Assembly (NCBI RefSeq): GCF_000953635.1
Contig: NZ_LN614830.1
Location: 2,992,501 to 3,056,500 of the forward strand
Direction of reading: 5' to 3'
Length of the DNA: 64,000 nt
Origin: Legionella micdadei
GTDB taxonomy: Bacteria > Pseudomonadota > Gammaproteobacteria > Legionellales > Legionellaceae
Positions 45,891 to 55,645 of the stretch are shown here, one piece after another. Position 1 is the first letter of the stretch; every line of letters begins with the position of its first letter. The notes beneath the pieces are model-generated. The model was not told the DNA's origin. It saw only the letters and a list, made by a program, of their open reading frames with translations, and did not search any database. The position numbers were made by a program, and so were the translations under genes.

Positions 45891-46216
45891 AGAGAGGTTG
45901 GTTAATATTGTTGATAAGTCTATTGTCATGTCAGGAAGCTTTATCTGAACAAAAATTTATTCCAATCAAAGAGATTCAAACTCATAAGACCGCCATGGAT
46001 TGTTGGATTATTGTTAATACAGGGGTATATGACATAACAAAACTTATCGATGATCATAAGGATAAATGTGAGGAAATGAAGCTTTCTGAGCTCTGTGGAA
46101 AAGACGCCAGTGCGACGTGGCAAGAGAAACAGAAATCAGCCTATGCCCACAAGCACAGATCAATTTTGGAATTTGAGCGTAGCCGCATTGGAACGCTTCT
46201 CCAATCTCGATCTTAA
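45887..46216 (+). CDS. Secreted cytochrome b5-like haem-binding protein
   Basis: The 109-aa protein has a signal peptide (MKRGWLILLISLLSC, with Cys that could be a lipobox). The mature domain follows the cytochrome b5 order, with DCWIIVNTGVYDITKLIDDH (about 43-62) and a second His in AYAHKHRSI (about 86-94). The usual HPGG haem-ligand motif is changed to HKDK while the axial His stays. Its ATG overlaps the stop of the ferric-reductase-like gene (ATGA), so the two form one electron-transfer unit. Confidence 0.82.
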   Translation: MKRGWLILLISLLSCQEALSEQKFIPIKEIQTHKTAMDCWIIVNTGVYDITKLIDDHKDKCEEMKLSELCGKDASATWQEKQKSAYAHKHRSILEFERSRIGTLLQSRS

Positions 46217-46417
46217 GGGTATGCAGTATTACTTAATCTATCTAGCCTTGAGCAAGCACAGCAAAAATAAGAAATACAGTATTTTCTGGTGCTCTTGTTC
46301 ATCTTCAATGATCCTTATCGTTCGCGTTAATAATAATTGCCTTAAGTTACTCATTTAATATTAACTTAATTTTTCATAGATATACTCGATCCTAAATAAA
46401 ACTATATTTATGTATCT

Positions 46418-47134
46418 ATGGGCAAAAGAAAATTTGAAAATAATGATTCTATTTTTAAAAAATTAAAGCAATACCACTTGAATAAAAATGGAGTTATTGT
46501 CGTTGAAATTTACTCATATTTTATCGATAAAACCAAAGATATTACTAATTATGATAATGAGATCATAGCCAATTCAGATATCGGATCTAGTTTAAGAAAT
46601 TTATATAATCAGCAGGAATATTTCATCTACGCTCTAGATCCGGGAATGGAAGATGACATCAAAAGAAAGTTACGGGAACAAAATAAGAATCTCGTGGTAT
46701 ACAATTTGGCTAATGAAGAAATTATTCCAAAATTCAAAGCCTTGTTGGGTAAATTTGATACATTTCTTATTGTTGCCCAGGGAAACCTGAACGAGGAAAA
46801 AATCGCTGGCCTAAAAGCAAAAAATGTTATAGCGCTTTTAAAGGAAGATTTAGACCTTGAAAACCAAAATATCCCTAATCTCGAGCTATTTTGTTGCTGC
46901 ATGGGTCAAGCTGAAAAATTTAGAGAGAAATTAAAGAACGGTTTAATGGGCGTGGTCTCTAATATTATCACTTATACAACACTCCTTTCGGCTACTGAAA
47001 GGGGTAAACATTTCATAGTGGAAAGTAATGATGATAACCAAGCCGATCTTTTTTACTCTGAAAAACTTGCTGATCTTTTTACAGTAATTGATCAGGTTCC
47101 CAGCATCGAATGCGTTCCATCCGCCTCCATGTGA
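46418..47134 (+). CDS. Uncharacterised 238-aa protein, candidate effector
   Basis: I recognise no family. The protein begins MGKRKFENND, like the MKRKYEN start of the gene at 33650. It has a mixed alpha/beta body (residues about 20-150) and no signal peptide or membrane helix. A Cys cluster (LFCCCMG) lies near residue 157. It is a lone gene between the cytochrome genes and a decayed region. Its A+T-rich composition and the basic start hint at an accessory gene. Confidence 0.6.
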   Translation: MGKRKFENNDSIFKKLKQYHLNKNGVIVVEIYSYFIDKTKDITNYDNEIIANSDIGSSLRNLYNQQEYFIYALDPGMEDDIKRKLREQNKNLVVYNLANEEIIPKFKALLGKFDTFLIVAQGNLNEEKIAGLKAKNVIALLKEDLDLENQNIPNLELFCCCMGQAEKFREKLKNGLMGVVSNIITYTTLLSATERGKHFIVESNDDNQADLFYSEKLADLFTVIDQVPSIECVPSASM

Positions 47135-47563
47135 AGAAAGCATAGTCCGTTTGCTTGCAAATGGGATTAAATAACGACGATCAAAAACATGAAAGATTAG
47201 ATATGCCGTTGCCAGATAAAATTCTTTGCTTTCATGTCAATCTCTATGATTCCGAATTCAGCATATTAAGCTATTTAACTGCAAGAATAATCTATACATA
47301 TTTTTTACTATGGACCTGCTTGAATCTGCAGATAGCGATCTAATTCAGCTATCCCACATAAAACCCAGCCTTTGTTGGGTTTACCGCCTGAAAATCCTAA
47401 AGCAAAATTTAATAGCCCAGATTTTCAATTGAATTAAGTTTGATAATTGAGAATATAAAATATGTAATTAGTTTATTTTTTATCCAGATGATGTAATTTG
47501 ATTTATTGCTGGACATTAATTCCATGCAAAAAATTAGCTGTTCCTATTACGCCGTGTTGTAAA
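47135..47563. other. Intergenic stretch with a hairpin
   Basis: No convincing gene. A 62-codon frame at 47155-47343 has no ribosome site or conserved look. A hairpin AAACCCA / TGGGTTT (47361-47382) could terminate the upstream gene but lacks a long T-run. Confidence 0.4.
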
Positions 47564-47975
47564 ATGAAATATGTGCTTGATTATCCAAATATAAACGATC
47601 GCACTGATTTCTTAGATTATGTAAAGCACGACTTAAAGGATTAGCTAATTTATTGATGTTTTTATTCTCTAGATTTTTTTGTAAAAAGCAATCAAACGGC
47701 TTTGACAGTAAGCCCGACAGCTGAATCACTCGCTTTATCAACCAGATACCACCGAAGAAAAAGATTTAGCCGCCTGGTTTAAGCAAACAGAAAAAGAAAG
47801 GCTTGAGCATCTACAGGATTCCCCTTCTGAATATCTTGTGATGAATTTAGAAGTTCCCTCTTGCCATGAAGCGTTTAAAAGGCATTGTGATAAAACTTTA
47901 CAAAATTTTCCCCAACATGAGATTTCTCAAAAGTTAGAGAATGATTTAACAAAAAATAACACTCCTAGCAACTAA
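47564..47975 (+). pseudogene. Decayed gene fragment
   Basis: Two protein-like segments in different frames on the plus strand suggest a broken gene. The first starts at ATG 47564 (MKYVLDYPNINDRTDFLDYV) and stops at about 47644. The second is open from about 47710 to the stop at 47975 without a start codon, with a charged helical text (EEKDLAAWFKQTEKERLEHL, then HEAFKRHCDKTLQNF). I cannot name the parent family. An open frame on the minus strand at 47965-48249 overlaps the downstream promoter and is not called. Confidence 0.45.
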
Positions 47976-48178
47976 AAACGGCTGTTGTCGAACTGCTAAT
48001 GATAGACAGTAGACAGCTACACTTGCTAGTAAAAATATTACCCTCTTGCTCACCCTCTAGCAATGATCTAGGGTTTATGTTAGCTTGAAATTGAGCAAAA
48101 GAGGCCTCTTCAAGCTCTACACTTAATCGTAACTCAACCAATCCCAGCCTCTGAAAAAAGTTGATATAACGCAAAGGT

Positions 48179-49195
48179 ATGACTAATAAAATTGAAAACG
48201 CATTAATCATTGGTTTGCAGATGTGCCTAAGCGGCCTTATCTGCTTCACTCTTTCACAATATTATCATTTTCATGAAGGATTCTGGTCCGTTGTAACGGT
48301 TTCCTCCATTGCTCGCCCTAATTTTTCAGCAACATTTATTAAAGCATTTCTGCGATTGGCAGGTACTTTGTGTGGTGCATCGATTGGTTTTATTCTTGCG
48401 ATGCAAATAGGTTATTCACCTTTGGAATTATTTTTTGCCGTTTTACTTTTTTCCACAATAACCACCTATATTGGTTTACAGACTAGGCCTTATAACTACT
48501 TATCTGTGGTTGCTGGGTTTAGTGCTGTTATTGTCATTCAATCGTTTTTGCTCAATAACATAAAAGCGATAGCGCTTTATCGTACACTTGAGGTCTGTTT
48601 GGGAATCATTGTGGTCGCTGTGGTGAGTTGGATCATGTCTAAATTGATTCCCAGAAAGCAACAGCTGATTGATCGTGAAGCCGCAAAAAAAATAAAACTA
48701 GCGTTTAAAAGCATTCATTTTTCTAAAGCGGATTTAATTGATTCACTGATTATTGGTATTACGGCTTCCTTGACATTTCTTTTCTGGATGATTTTTCGTT
48801 ACCCACAAGGGGTATGGGTGACAATTACCTTATTTGTTATTCTCGAAAATACAGTCAAAGGAACTCAGGAGAAGGGATTAGTACGTTTCTTAGGCCAGTG
48901 CTTTGCGGCTATTCTAGGTGGTTCTGTAGCGATCTTATTTCCCAATAGTCTCATGATTATTGGAGCAGTGTTAGCATTGGGATTTTTTCTGTGCGGTATG
49001 TTGATTGGGTATGAAATGAAATTTTCAGCGACAGGAAATCACGCGGGCAGCGCATTAGCCATCATGCTGTTAGCAGGATTACCTAATGCTGCCACGGAAG
49101 TGGTTATCGGCCGGTTTTTAAATGTGCTCGCCGGGATTGTCATTGCAACGTTTATCAGTTGGTTAGTCTTTAAAGAGAATAATCACTCCTTATGA
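48179..49195 (+). CDS. FUSC-family membrane protein (aromatic acid exporter-like)
   Basis: The 338-aa protein has two blocks of about five transmembrane segments (about 10-165 and 200-335), each starting with the FUSC signature. The first is HEGFWSVVTVSSIARPNFSAT (without the long soluble domain of AaeB). The second is YPQGVWVTITLFVILENTVKG. Members export hydroxylated aromatic acids or similar compounds. The start is ATG 48179, with AAAGG immediately before it. It lies alone in a decayed stretch and the substrate is unknown. Confidence 0.85.
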   Translation: MTNKIENALIIGLQMCLSGLICFTLSQYYHFHEGFWSVVTVSSIARPNFSATFIKAFLRLAGTLCGASIGFILAMQIGYSPLELFFAVLLFSTITTYIGLQTRPYNYLSVVAGFSAVIVIQSFLLNNIKAIALYRTLEVCLGIIVVAVVSWIMSKLIPRKQQLIDREAAKKIKLAFKSIHFSKADLIDSLIIGITASLTFLFWMIFRYPQGVWVTITLFVILENTVKGTQEKGLVRFLGQCFAAILGGSVAILFPNSLMIIGAVLALGFFLCGMLIGYEMKFSATGNHAGSALAIMLLAGLPNAATEVVIGRFLNVLAGIVIATFISWLVFKENNHSL

Positions 49196-49359
49196 ATCGT
49201 AACACCAGGATTTAGCAATGATTTTTTTGCAATCCCTTGCCTAAGCGATGTAGGAGAAAATAAGGATTTAGTCGTAGTCTAACAACGTTGTCAACGTATA
49301 GAACGGTTAAGCCCGACTTTAAAATGAATTCACGCGTCGAACTGCTTTCTTTTTAAACT

Positions 49360-49605
49360 TTATTTCACTATTTCATAGAGTTTTATTGCTAAATCTACCC
49401 TGCTCTTAGCCTTAATTTTTATTTTTAAATTATCTATTTTATCTTCAATTGTTCTTGGAGATAACTTTAAGATGCTTGCTATTTCTTTATTAGAATAACC
49501 CTGCAAAAATAAATCGATACACATTAATTCTTTTGTGGTAAATAAATTAGATCTTGGATTTATTTTTTTCAATATTTTTTGTTCATCTTTTTTTGGGAAA
49601 AACAA
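49360..49605 (-). CDS. Short LuxR-type HTH protein
   Basis: The 81-aa protein is little more than a LuxR C-terminal HTH: FTTKELMCIDLFLQGYSNKEIASIL (about 22-46), then LSPRTIEDKIDNLKIKIKAKSR. It starts at TTG 49605 with no other in-frame Met near. Free-standing LuxR-type HTHs can be active regulators (GerE-like), but this may equally be the surviving end of a longer response regulator, since a broken gene end lies just upstream on the same strand. It points away from the GNAT operon. Confidence 0.65.
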   Translation of the reverse strand: MFFPKKDEQKILKKINPRSNLFTTKELMCIDLFLQGYSNKEIASILKLSPRTIEDKIDNLKIKIKAKSRVDLAIKLYEIVK

Positions 49606-49623
49606 TGGGCTTGATGAAGTTAT

Positions 49624-49734
49624 TTACTCTCGCTCTAAAATCACCTCGGGCAATCGATATTCATTTCGTGCTGAAACTTTCGAATAGATTTCCGACTCAA
49701 CCAGCCAAGCCGTCTTTGGTGGACTGAAGTATAG
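49624..49734 (-). pseudogene. Gene remnant (C-terminal end only)
   Basis: A 36-codon open stretch on the minus strand, with no start, reads as protein (AWLVESEIYSKVSARNEYRL, ending PEVILERE) and stops just upstream of the LuxR-type HTH gene. It follows an in-frame stop. It looks like the tail of a lost gene. I cannot name the family. Confidence 0.4.
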
Positions 49735-49901
49735 CTAATTTTCTCTGCTCCACCCCTTTTCTCAAGCTATAATTGGTTAGTGTTCTGCCAAACCTAACAA
49801 AATGATAATGCTCATTTAAAGAGGGTTAATTTGCAATTCAATAAATTTAAAACAAACATGCTAAAATAAAAGCATTTACAACAACATATAATCATTGAAT
49901 T

Positions 49902-50831
49902 ATGGAAAAACCACTAAAAAACAATGAGATCCAGCTTAAAATTCAAGAAAATCATTCCTCCTGTGCTTTATCAAAAAAGCAAATGAACATTGAAGATTTT
50001 ATGGTTGTCCAAAGTTGGTGCATGAAAGAAGGATGGAATGTAGGAAAATATGACAACACTTTTTATTATCAAATTGACCCCAAAGGCCATTTTCTTTTTT
50101 TCAAAGAACAAAACCCTATAGGCTCTATGTCACTTGTTAAGCACAGTAATCAATTTTTTACTATTGGGCCATTTATTGTAATCGAATCTGAACGAGGCAT
50201 AGGCTACGGCTCACAAATTTGGCAGCAAGTAATCACTAGGCTAAATAATTATCCAGACGCAAATGTCTTATTATATGCAGTGCCACAACAAATCGCTCGC
50301 TATCAAGAAGAAGGTTTTAAACCCTGCCAAAACCATTTGCGGTGGGTTATTAATTCACCCCTCTTTTCATCCGAAAAAGATCAACATCAGGTGTATCCTG
50401 TATCACTCAAATCCCTAAACAGAATTTTCGAATTCGACCAAAATATTTTTGGATATTGTCGGAAAAACACATTAACTAGCGTGTTATCCCACCCTCAAAT
50501 TAATGGTTATTACGTGGAAGTCGATAACACAATTGTAGGTTATGGCTTAATCCGCCCCTGTATTCATGGGTATCGAATTGGCCCCTTATACGCAAATAAC
50601 GCAGATATTGCGAAACTTTTGCTAATGAAACTAGTGGCAATTGCAGGGAGAGAAAACATAATCCTCGATATACCCGAAATGAATGTAACTGGACAAAAAT
50701 TAATGCTCAGCCTGGGAGCTAAACGAGATATCTCATGTGACACTATGATGATGGTAAAAGGCAATCTTTCGTCAGAGTTCGAATTCAATATTGAAAAAAA
50801 TTATGGGCTTTTTTCATTAGAAATCGGATAG
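49902..50831 (+). CDS. Tandem-domain GNAT acetyltransferase
   Basis: The 309-aa protein has an N-terminal GNAT domain (about 20-150) with the acetyl-CoA loop ERGIGYGSQIW (the Q/RxxGxG/A pattern). A second domain (about 160-285) resembles acetyltransferase type 18 units (VEVDNTIVGYGLIRP, then MLSLGAKRD). Two-domain GNATs of this kind acetylate small amines. The gene is 5 bases upstream of the A-T-TE gene, so the same transcript probably carries both. It may modify the substrate or product of that enzyme; this is inferred from position. Confidence 0.82.
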   Translation: MEKPLKNNEIQLKIQENHSSCALSKKQMNIEDFMVVQSWCMKEGWNVGKYDNTFYYQIDPKGHFLFFKEQNPIGSMSLVKHSNQFFTIGPFIVIESERGIGYGSQIWQQVITRLNNYPDANVLLYAVPQQIARYQEEGFKPCQNHLRWVINSPLFSSEKDQHQVYPVSLKSLNRIFEFDQNIFGYCRKNTLTSVLSHPQINGYYVEVDNTIVGYGLIRPCIHGYRIGPLYANNADIAKLLLMKLVAIAGRENIILDIPEMNVTGQKLMLSLGAKRDISCDTMMMVKGNLSSEFEFNIEKNYGLFSLEIG

Positions 50832-50836
50832 TATTC

Positions 50837-53419
50837 ATGGATAACACCCGCACTAAAAGCTTGAAACAATACATTGGAAAAGGAGATTTATTATCATTTG
50901 ATAAAAAAGCAAGTATTTCCTCCTTTTTAGAGCATCAAGTGCAGCGTACGCCTGAAGCTGCCGCACTTCAATTCAAGCACTCGGCCTTAACTTATAGTGA
51001 ATTGAATAAACGCGTCAATCAAATGGCTCATTATCTTACTGCCCTAGGTTTATCACCTAATAATCCTGTAGCAATTTATGCTCAACCATGTATTGACGTG
51101 ATTGTCTCTATTTTAGCCATTATTAAATGCGGTTGTTTTTATGTACCACTCGATGTTCATTACCCAACCGATCGCATCAATTTTATGGTAAAAGACAGCG
51201 GTGCTAAATTTATTATCACGGAGACAGAAATCCAATCACGCATAACTCAACCAAATATTAAATTCATTTTTTTAGATAGCATTGATACACACTTAAATAC
51301 TCAACAAGACAGCTATCATTGCAAAGCAAGGAATCACTCCTTGGCTTACATGATTTATACTTCAGGCAGTACCGGAGTTCCTAAAGGCGTAAAAATAAGT
51401 CATCTCGCAGTAAACAATCATATGTTATGGATGCAGTATCAATTTCAGTTCGATAGCTCTGATAAAATACTTCTTAAAACTCCCCTTTCATTTGACCCTT
51501 CAGTTTGGGAAATTCTTGTTCCTCTTTATACGGGTGGACAATTAGTGATAGCACCCTCAGGAGCGCACATTGATCCTGAGCTATTGATTGACTTAGTTAA
51601 TGAAAATCAAATAACAACAATTCAATTAGTTCCTTCCATCCTCAAGTTATTTTTAAATTCTAAACGGATCAGAACATGTCAGTCGTTAAAAAAAGTTTTT
51701 GTTGGCGGCGAATCACTACGACCAGAAATTAAAGCGCTTTTTTTCAATCAGTTAGCTTGTCAATTGATTAACTTATATGGCCCAACAGAAGCAACCATTG
51801 ACATTAGTTTTCATGTGGTTACCTCCCAAGATATTCAAACCAATAATATTGGAAAACCCATCGCCAATACTTCTCTTTATTTAATTAACGAACAAGGAAA
51901 CCTTGCGGGCATTGGAGAATCAGGAGAGATTGCTATCGGCAGTCTTAGCTTATCTCAAGGTTATCACCATCGAGATTCATTAACTAAAGAGAATTTTATT
52001 GAAAATCCATTCGAGCCCAAACATCATAAGCTAATTTATAAAACAGGTGACCTAGCTCGTTGGCTACTTAATGGCGAGCTCGAATATTTAGGGCGAAATA
52101 ACGATCAGGTAAAAATTAATGGGGTTCGTATCGAGCCTAAAGAGCTAGTGCTGACGATATTGCAGCATAAAGAGATCTCCGACTGTATTGTCATTAAAAA
52201 AACTGATTCGCATGGGCATGATTATTTAGCTTGCTATTTAACACATAAACCACATCAATCTTTAGATATCGTAACCATTAAAAAGCATCTTAAGGATAAA
52301 TTCCCAGCCTTTATGTTGCCTAAAGTGTATATACCGATTAAGACAATCCCTTTATCTGTAAATGGGAAAGTCGACGTAAGCGCCTTACCGGAGCCTGATT
52401 TTAAAAAGACTGCACCGATTGATAGTATTGACCGCAATCTATTAGCCCATGAAAAAGAACTTATACGACTTTGGCAAGTTGTCCTCGAAGTAAATCAACT
52501 AGGCATTGATGATAATTTTTTTGATTCCGGTGGAAATTCGCTTCTTGCATTAAAATTACTCACTTTGATTCATGAGCATTTTAACGTACAAATAAGAATA
52601 CGGGATATTTTTAAATACCCAACAGTAAAAGATCAGGCTGAATACATTATTAAGCTACAAGACAACCCGTCCAAAAAGGAAAGTAAAGCAATTCCAAACC
52701 CACTTCTTTGTTTGCAATCTCAAGGAATGAAAACTCCTCTTTTTTTAATCCATCCTATAGGGGGCACTGTCTTTTGGTTTTCTTCCTTAGCGAAATTGTT
52801 GGGAAACGCTCGACCAATCTATGGAATTCAAGATCCAAGTATTGATTTAGAAAAACCTGTCCTAAATAGCATAGAAGAGATGGCCTCTTTTTATTTATCT
52901 CATATTAAAACGATTCAGGATCAAGGCCCTTATTTAATCGGTGGGGCCTCTTTTGGAGCTACGGTTGCTGCTGAAATTTCTCGACAACTAAGCCAAAAGA
53001 ATGAAACTGTATCCGCGATTATTGTATTAGATGGTTGGGGAGTGTACCCAAACACACTATTGGATGATAATTATTTTAGAAACTCAATGCTAAGACAACA
53101 CAATGAACTCAGATTAGATTTCGAGCGCTATGGGTTGCCTTCTCCTGAGATCTTATTCGATATTCAATGGTATCGGTTACAATTACTATGGAAATATCAA
53201 TTAGGATTAATTGAACATCCAATAGTATTATTTAAATCAAAAGAAATTATGCCGGCATTTGCTGAGATTGATGCCCCATTTAATCATTGGGAACAGTTCA
53301 CTGATAAGCCAATTCAGCTCATCAACACTCCGGGAAATCACGAATCAATGTTTCAAGAGCCTCATGTCTATGAATTAGCGAGATATTTAAACCAATATTT
53401 TCAGGATAATAACTTATAA
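50837..53419 (+). CDS. Stand-alone NRPS-like enzyme: adenylation, thiolation and thioesterase domains
   Basis: The 860-aa protein reads A-T-TE. The adenylation domain (about 30-520) has YTSGSTGVPKG (174-184), FDPSVWE with Asp220 (the amino-acid-anchoring position), NLYGPTEATID (312-322), YKTGDLAR (401-408) and Lys511 in NGKVDVSAL. The T domain (about 535-605) has DSGGNSLL with the phosphopantetheine Ser568. The thioesterase (about 632-855) has Ser705 in GGASFGA, Asp732 and His835 in GNHESMF. There is no condensation domain. It must therefore load one amino acid and release it as an acid, ester, dimer or condensate. It is adjacent to GNAT and hybrid kinase genes. Confidence 0.9.
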   Translation: MDNTRTKSLKQYIGKGDLLSFDKKASISSFLEHQVQRTPEAAALQFKHSALTYSELNKRVNQMAHYLTALGLSPNNPVAIYAQPCIDVIVSILAIIKCGCFYVPLDVHYPTDRINFMVKDSGAKFIITETEIQSRITQPNIKFIFLDSIDTHLNTQQDSYHCKARNHSLAYMIYTSGSTGVPKGVKISHLAVNNHMLWMQYQFQFDSSDKILLKTPLSFDPSVWEILVPLYTGGQLVIAPSGAHIDPELLIDLVNENQITTIQLVPSILKLFLNSKRIRTCQSLKKVFVGGESLRPEIKALFFNQLACQLINLYGPTEATIDISFHVVTSQDIQTNNIGKPIANTSLYLINEQGNLAGIGESGEIAIGSLSLSQGYHHRDSLTKENFIENPFEPKHHKLIYKTGDLARWLLNGELEYLGRNNDQVKINGVRIEPKELVLTILQHKEISDCIVIKKTDSHGHDYLACYLTHKPHQSLDIVTIKKHLKDKFPAFMLPKVYIPIKTIPLSVNGKVDVSALPEPDFKKTAPIDSIDRNLLAHEKELIRLWQVVLEVNQLGIDDNFFDSGGNSLLALKLLTLIHEHFNVQIRIRDIFKYPTVKDQAEYIIKLQDNPSKKESKAIPNPLLCLQSQGMKTPLFLIHPIGGTVFWFSSLAKLLGNARPIYGIQDPSIDLEKPVLNSIEEMASFYLSHIKTIQDQGPYLIGGASFGATVAAEISRQLSQKNETVSAIIVLDGWGVYPNTLLDDNYFRNSMLRQHNELRLDFERYGLPSPEILFDIQWYRLQLLWKYQLGLIEHPIVLFKSKEIMPAFAEIDAPFNHWEQFTDKPIQLINTPGNHESMFQEPHVYELARYLNQYFQDNNL

Positions 53420-53457
53420 TAATACGTAAAACATATCGCAGTAACTGAGAGAATCTG

Positions 53458-55565
53458 ATGGATAAGGATATACGCCCCCAAAAAAATAAGCCTAATAAGC
53501 TGCCTTCTTCTCTAGCAAAAATGAAGACCGTCCAGGAGGTTCATGATTACTATCAAAAAATTATTTCTTGTATGCCAAACAATGTCTATTGGCTGGATAG
53601 AAATTGCATCACTCAGGGCTGTAATGAAAACGTACTTAAGTTTGTTGGATTAAAAAATTTAGATGATTTCATCGGAATAACCTATGAAGAGATGGGTAAA
53701 ATTGCCGGCTGGCACGAGGGGCATGCGGCTATTTATAAACGGGATGACATGGAAGTCATGGCCACGGGTATTCCTAATTAAACATTGAAGATCCACCGCT
53801 TCATGATAACGATGGCAATCCAATTTATTATCTTTCTAGCCGTGTCCCTATTTTTGATGATGATAATAAAGTCATTGGAGTTGTTGGTATTTCAGTCGAT
53901 ATAACAAACCGCAAAAAAATTGAGGCAGAACTTAAGGAAGCTAAAAATGCAGCAGAAGCTGCAAATCAAGCAAAAACAGAATTTTTAGAAAATATGCGCC
54001 ACGACATCCGAACCCCACTAACAGGGATTGTCGGTTTCTCTGAAATTATCAAATTAGAATTTGAGGATCCCAGAATTCAAGAATATGCAGATAACTTGAT
54101 TGCTTCAAGTCACGCACTACTTCATCTATTGGATGAAGTATTAGAAGCCATTCGAGTAAGTTCCGGAGAAATTCCCAAATTAAGGAAAAAATTTGACCTT
54201 CATGAAACTCTGGAATATGTCATCGCACTGAATCGTGCGAAAGCAGCGGAAAAAAATTTAAACCTTAGTCTCGAAATCGATCCGATTATCCCCCGCTATC
54301 TCATTGGGGATAAAATCCGACTCCATCGAATTGCACTGGAATTGATAGCCAATGCACTAAATTTTACGGATTCAGGTTTTGTAAAACTATCTGCCCGACT
54401 AGCTAAGCGTAATAGTCGTGAATTAATTCTCAAATTAATAGTTCAAGACACTGGTATAGGCATACATAAAGATAGGCAACAAGACATTTACGTGCAATTC
54501 AAACGATTAACCCCCTCTTATCAAGGAATATACAAAGGAGCTGGATTAGGACTATCCGTCATTAAACAATTTATTGATGATTTAGGGGCTGAGATTTATC
54601 TTGAAAGCGAACCCAGAAAAGGTAGTATTTTCACTTGTTTAATTCCTCTACAAGAAGCGCTTCTAGATGATTCATCAGGAATTGATTATGCTTTAGACAA
54701 GATGCTCGAAAAACCTTATGAAACCACCTATCTTAACCCTACTCCAACAAAATCTCTAGGGCAACATCAAACACAAATATTAGTGGTTGAAGATAATGCC
54801 ATTGCCCAAAAAGCAGCAAATTCCATACTCAATCGCTTAAGCTGTACCGCCGATATTGCCATTAACGGCCATAAAGCCATCGAGTTTTACAAGAATAAAT
54901 CTTATGATTTAATACTAATGGATATCGGTTTACCCGATTTGGACGGTTATGAAGTTACTCGCAGGATTCGAGTTCATGAATTAGTAACAAATACACATAC
55001 CCCCATTATTGCGCTCACTGCACATGCGGGTGATGAAAATAAAAAAAGATGCATCGAGGCAGGTATGAACGCAGTAATTACTAAACCACTGACAGCAAAA
55101 AGCTGTGTCGATATCCTTGATGCATTTATCCCGGGACACCATCAACCAGAAGCTCCTTCAGAGAAAGAGCGCTATCTATCTGAGTTACCTGAGGATAAAG
55201 ACAATTTATTTAATCTTATAGAGTTTCCTATTTTAGATATCGAGGAAGGGATTAAAGCCACGGGCAATGAATCCGCTTTGGCCGACATGTTAAAGTTTAT
55301 GATAACTGACTCACTTCCTAAAGATTTCGCCCTCATGAAAGAGGCTCATGAGGCTCATGACTGGGATAAAACACAACAGCTAGCTCATAAAATCAAAGGG
55401 GGTGCCGTATATGTAGGCACAATGAAAATAAAAATGGCTTGCCAATTTCTTGAGCGCTACTGGAAAACAGGGCAACGTGATTTGCTTGAACAGTTATACC
55501 GTCAAACCGTTAGTGTGATTGAAGAAAGTATGCTCGAAATTAGCCATTGGTTGGAAAGCCATTAA
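53458..55565 (+). pseudogene. Hybrid sensor kinase PAS-HisKA-HATPase-REC-Hpt, split by a frameshift
   Basis: The gene reads from ATG 53458 to a stop at 53779-53781 (107 aa, PAS part). Protein sequence then continues without a break one frame over (NIEDPPLHDNDGNPIYYLSS), through the second half of the PAS, to 55565. The order is HisKA with the phospho-His in MRHDIRTPLTG (54000), HATPase (VQDTGIGI, GAGLGLSV), REC with Asp in LILMDIGLPDLDG, and Hpt with His in AHKIKGGAVYVG. A single missing base (for example one T in the AATTAAAC sequence) restores the frame. It may be a real null, a slippage site or a sequencing error. It lies 38 bases after the A-T-TE gene. Confidence 0.8.
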
Positions 55566-55645
55566 TCATTTCCCCTCCTAATGATGTTTAAAGTCCATCT
55601 TCCCTATCAGTTTTGAATCGAGCAAAGTTAAAATTTAACTGGTAT

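Noticed and set aside
47965-48249. 94-codon minus-strand frame upstream of the FUSC gene
   Set aside because: Overlaps the FUSC start in antisense; partly protein-like but without support, so only mentioned as possible debris.
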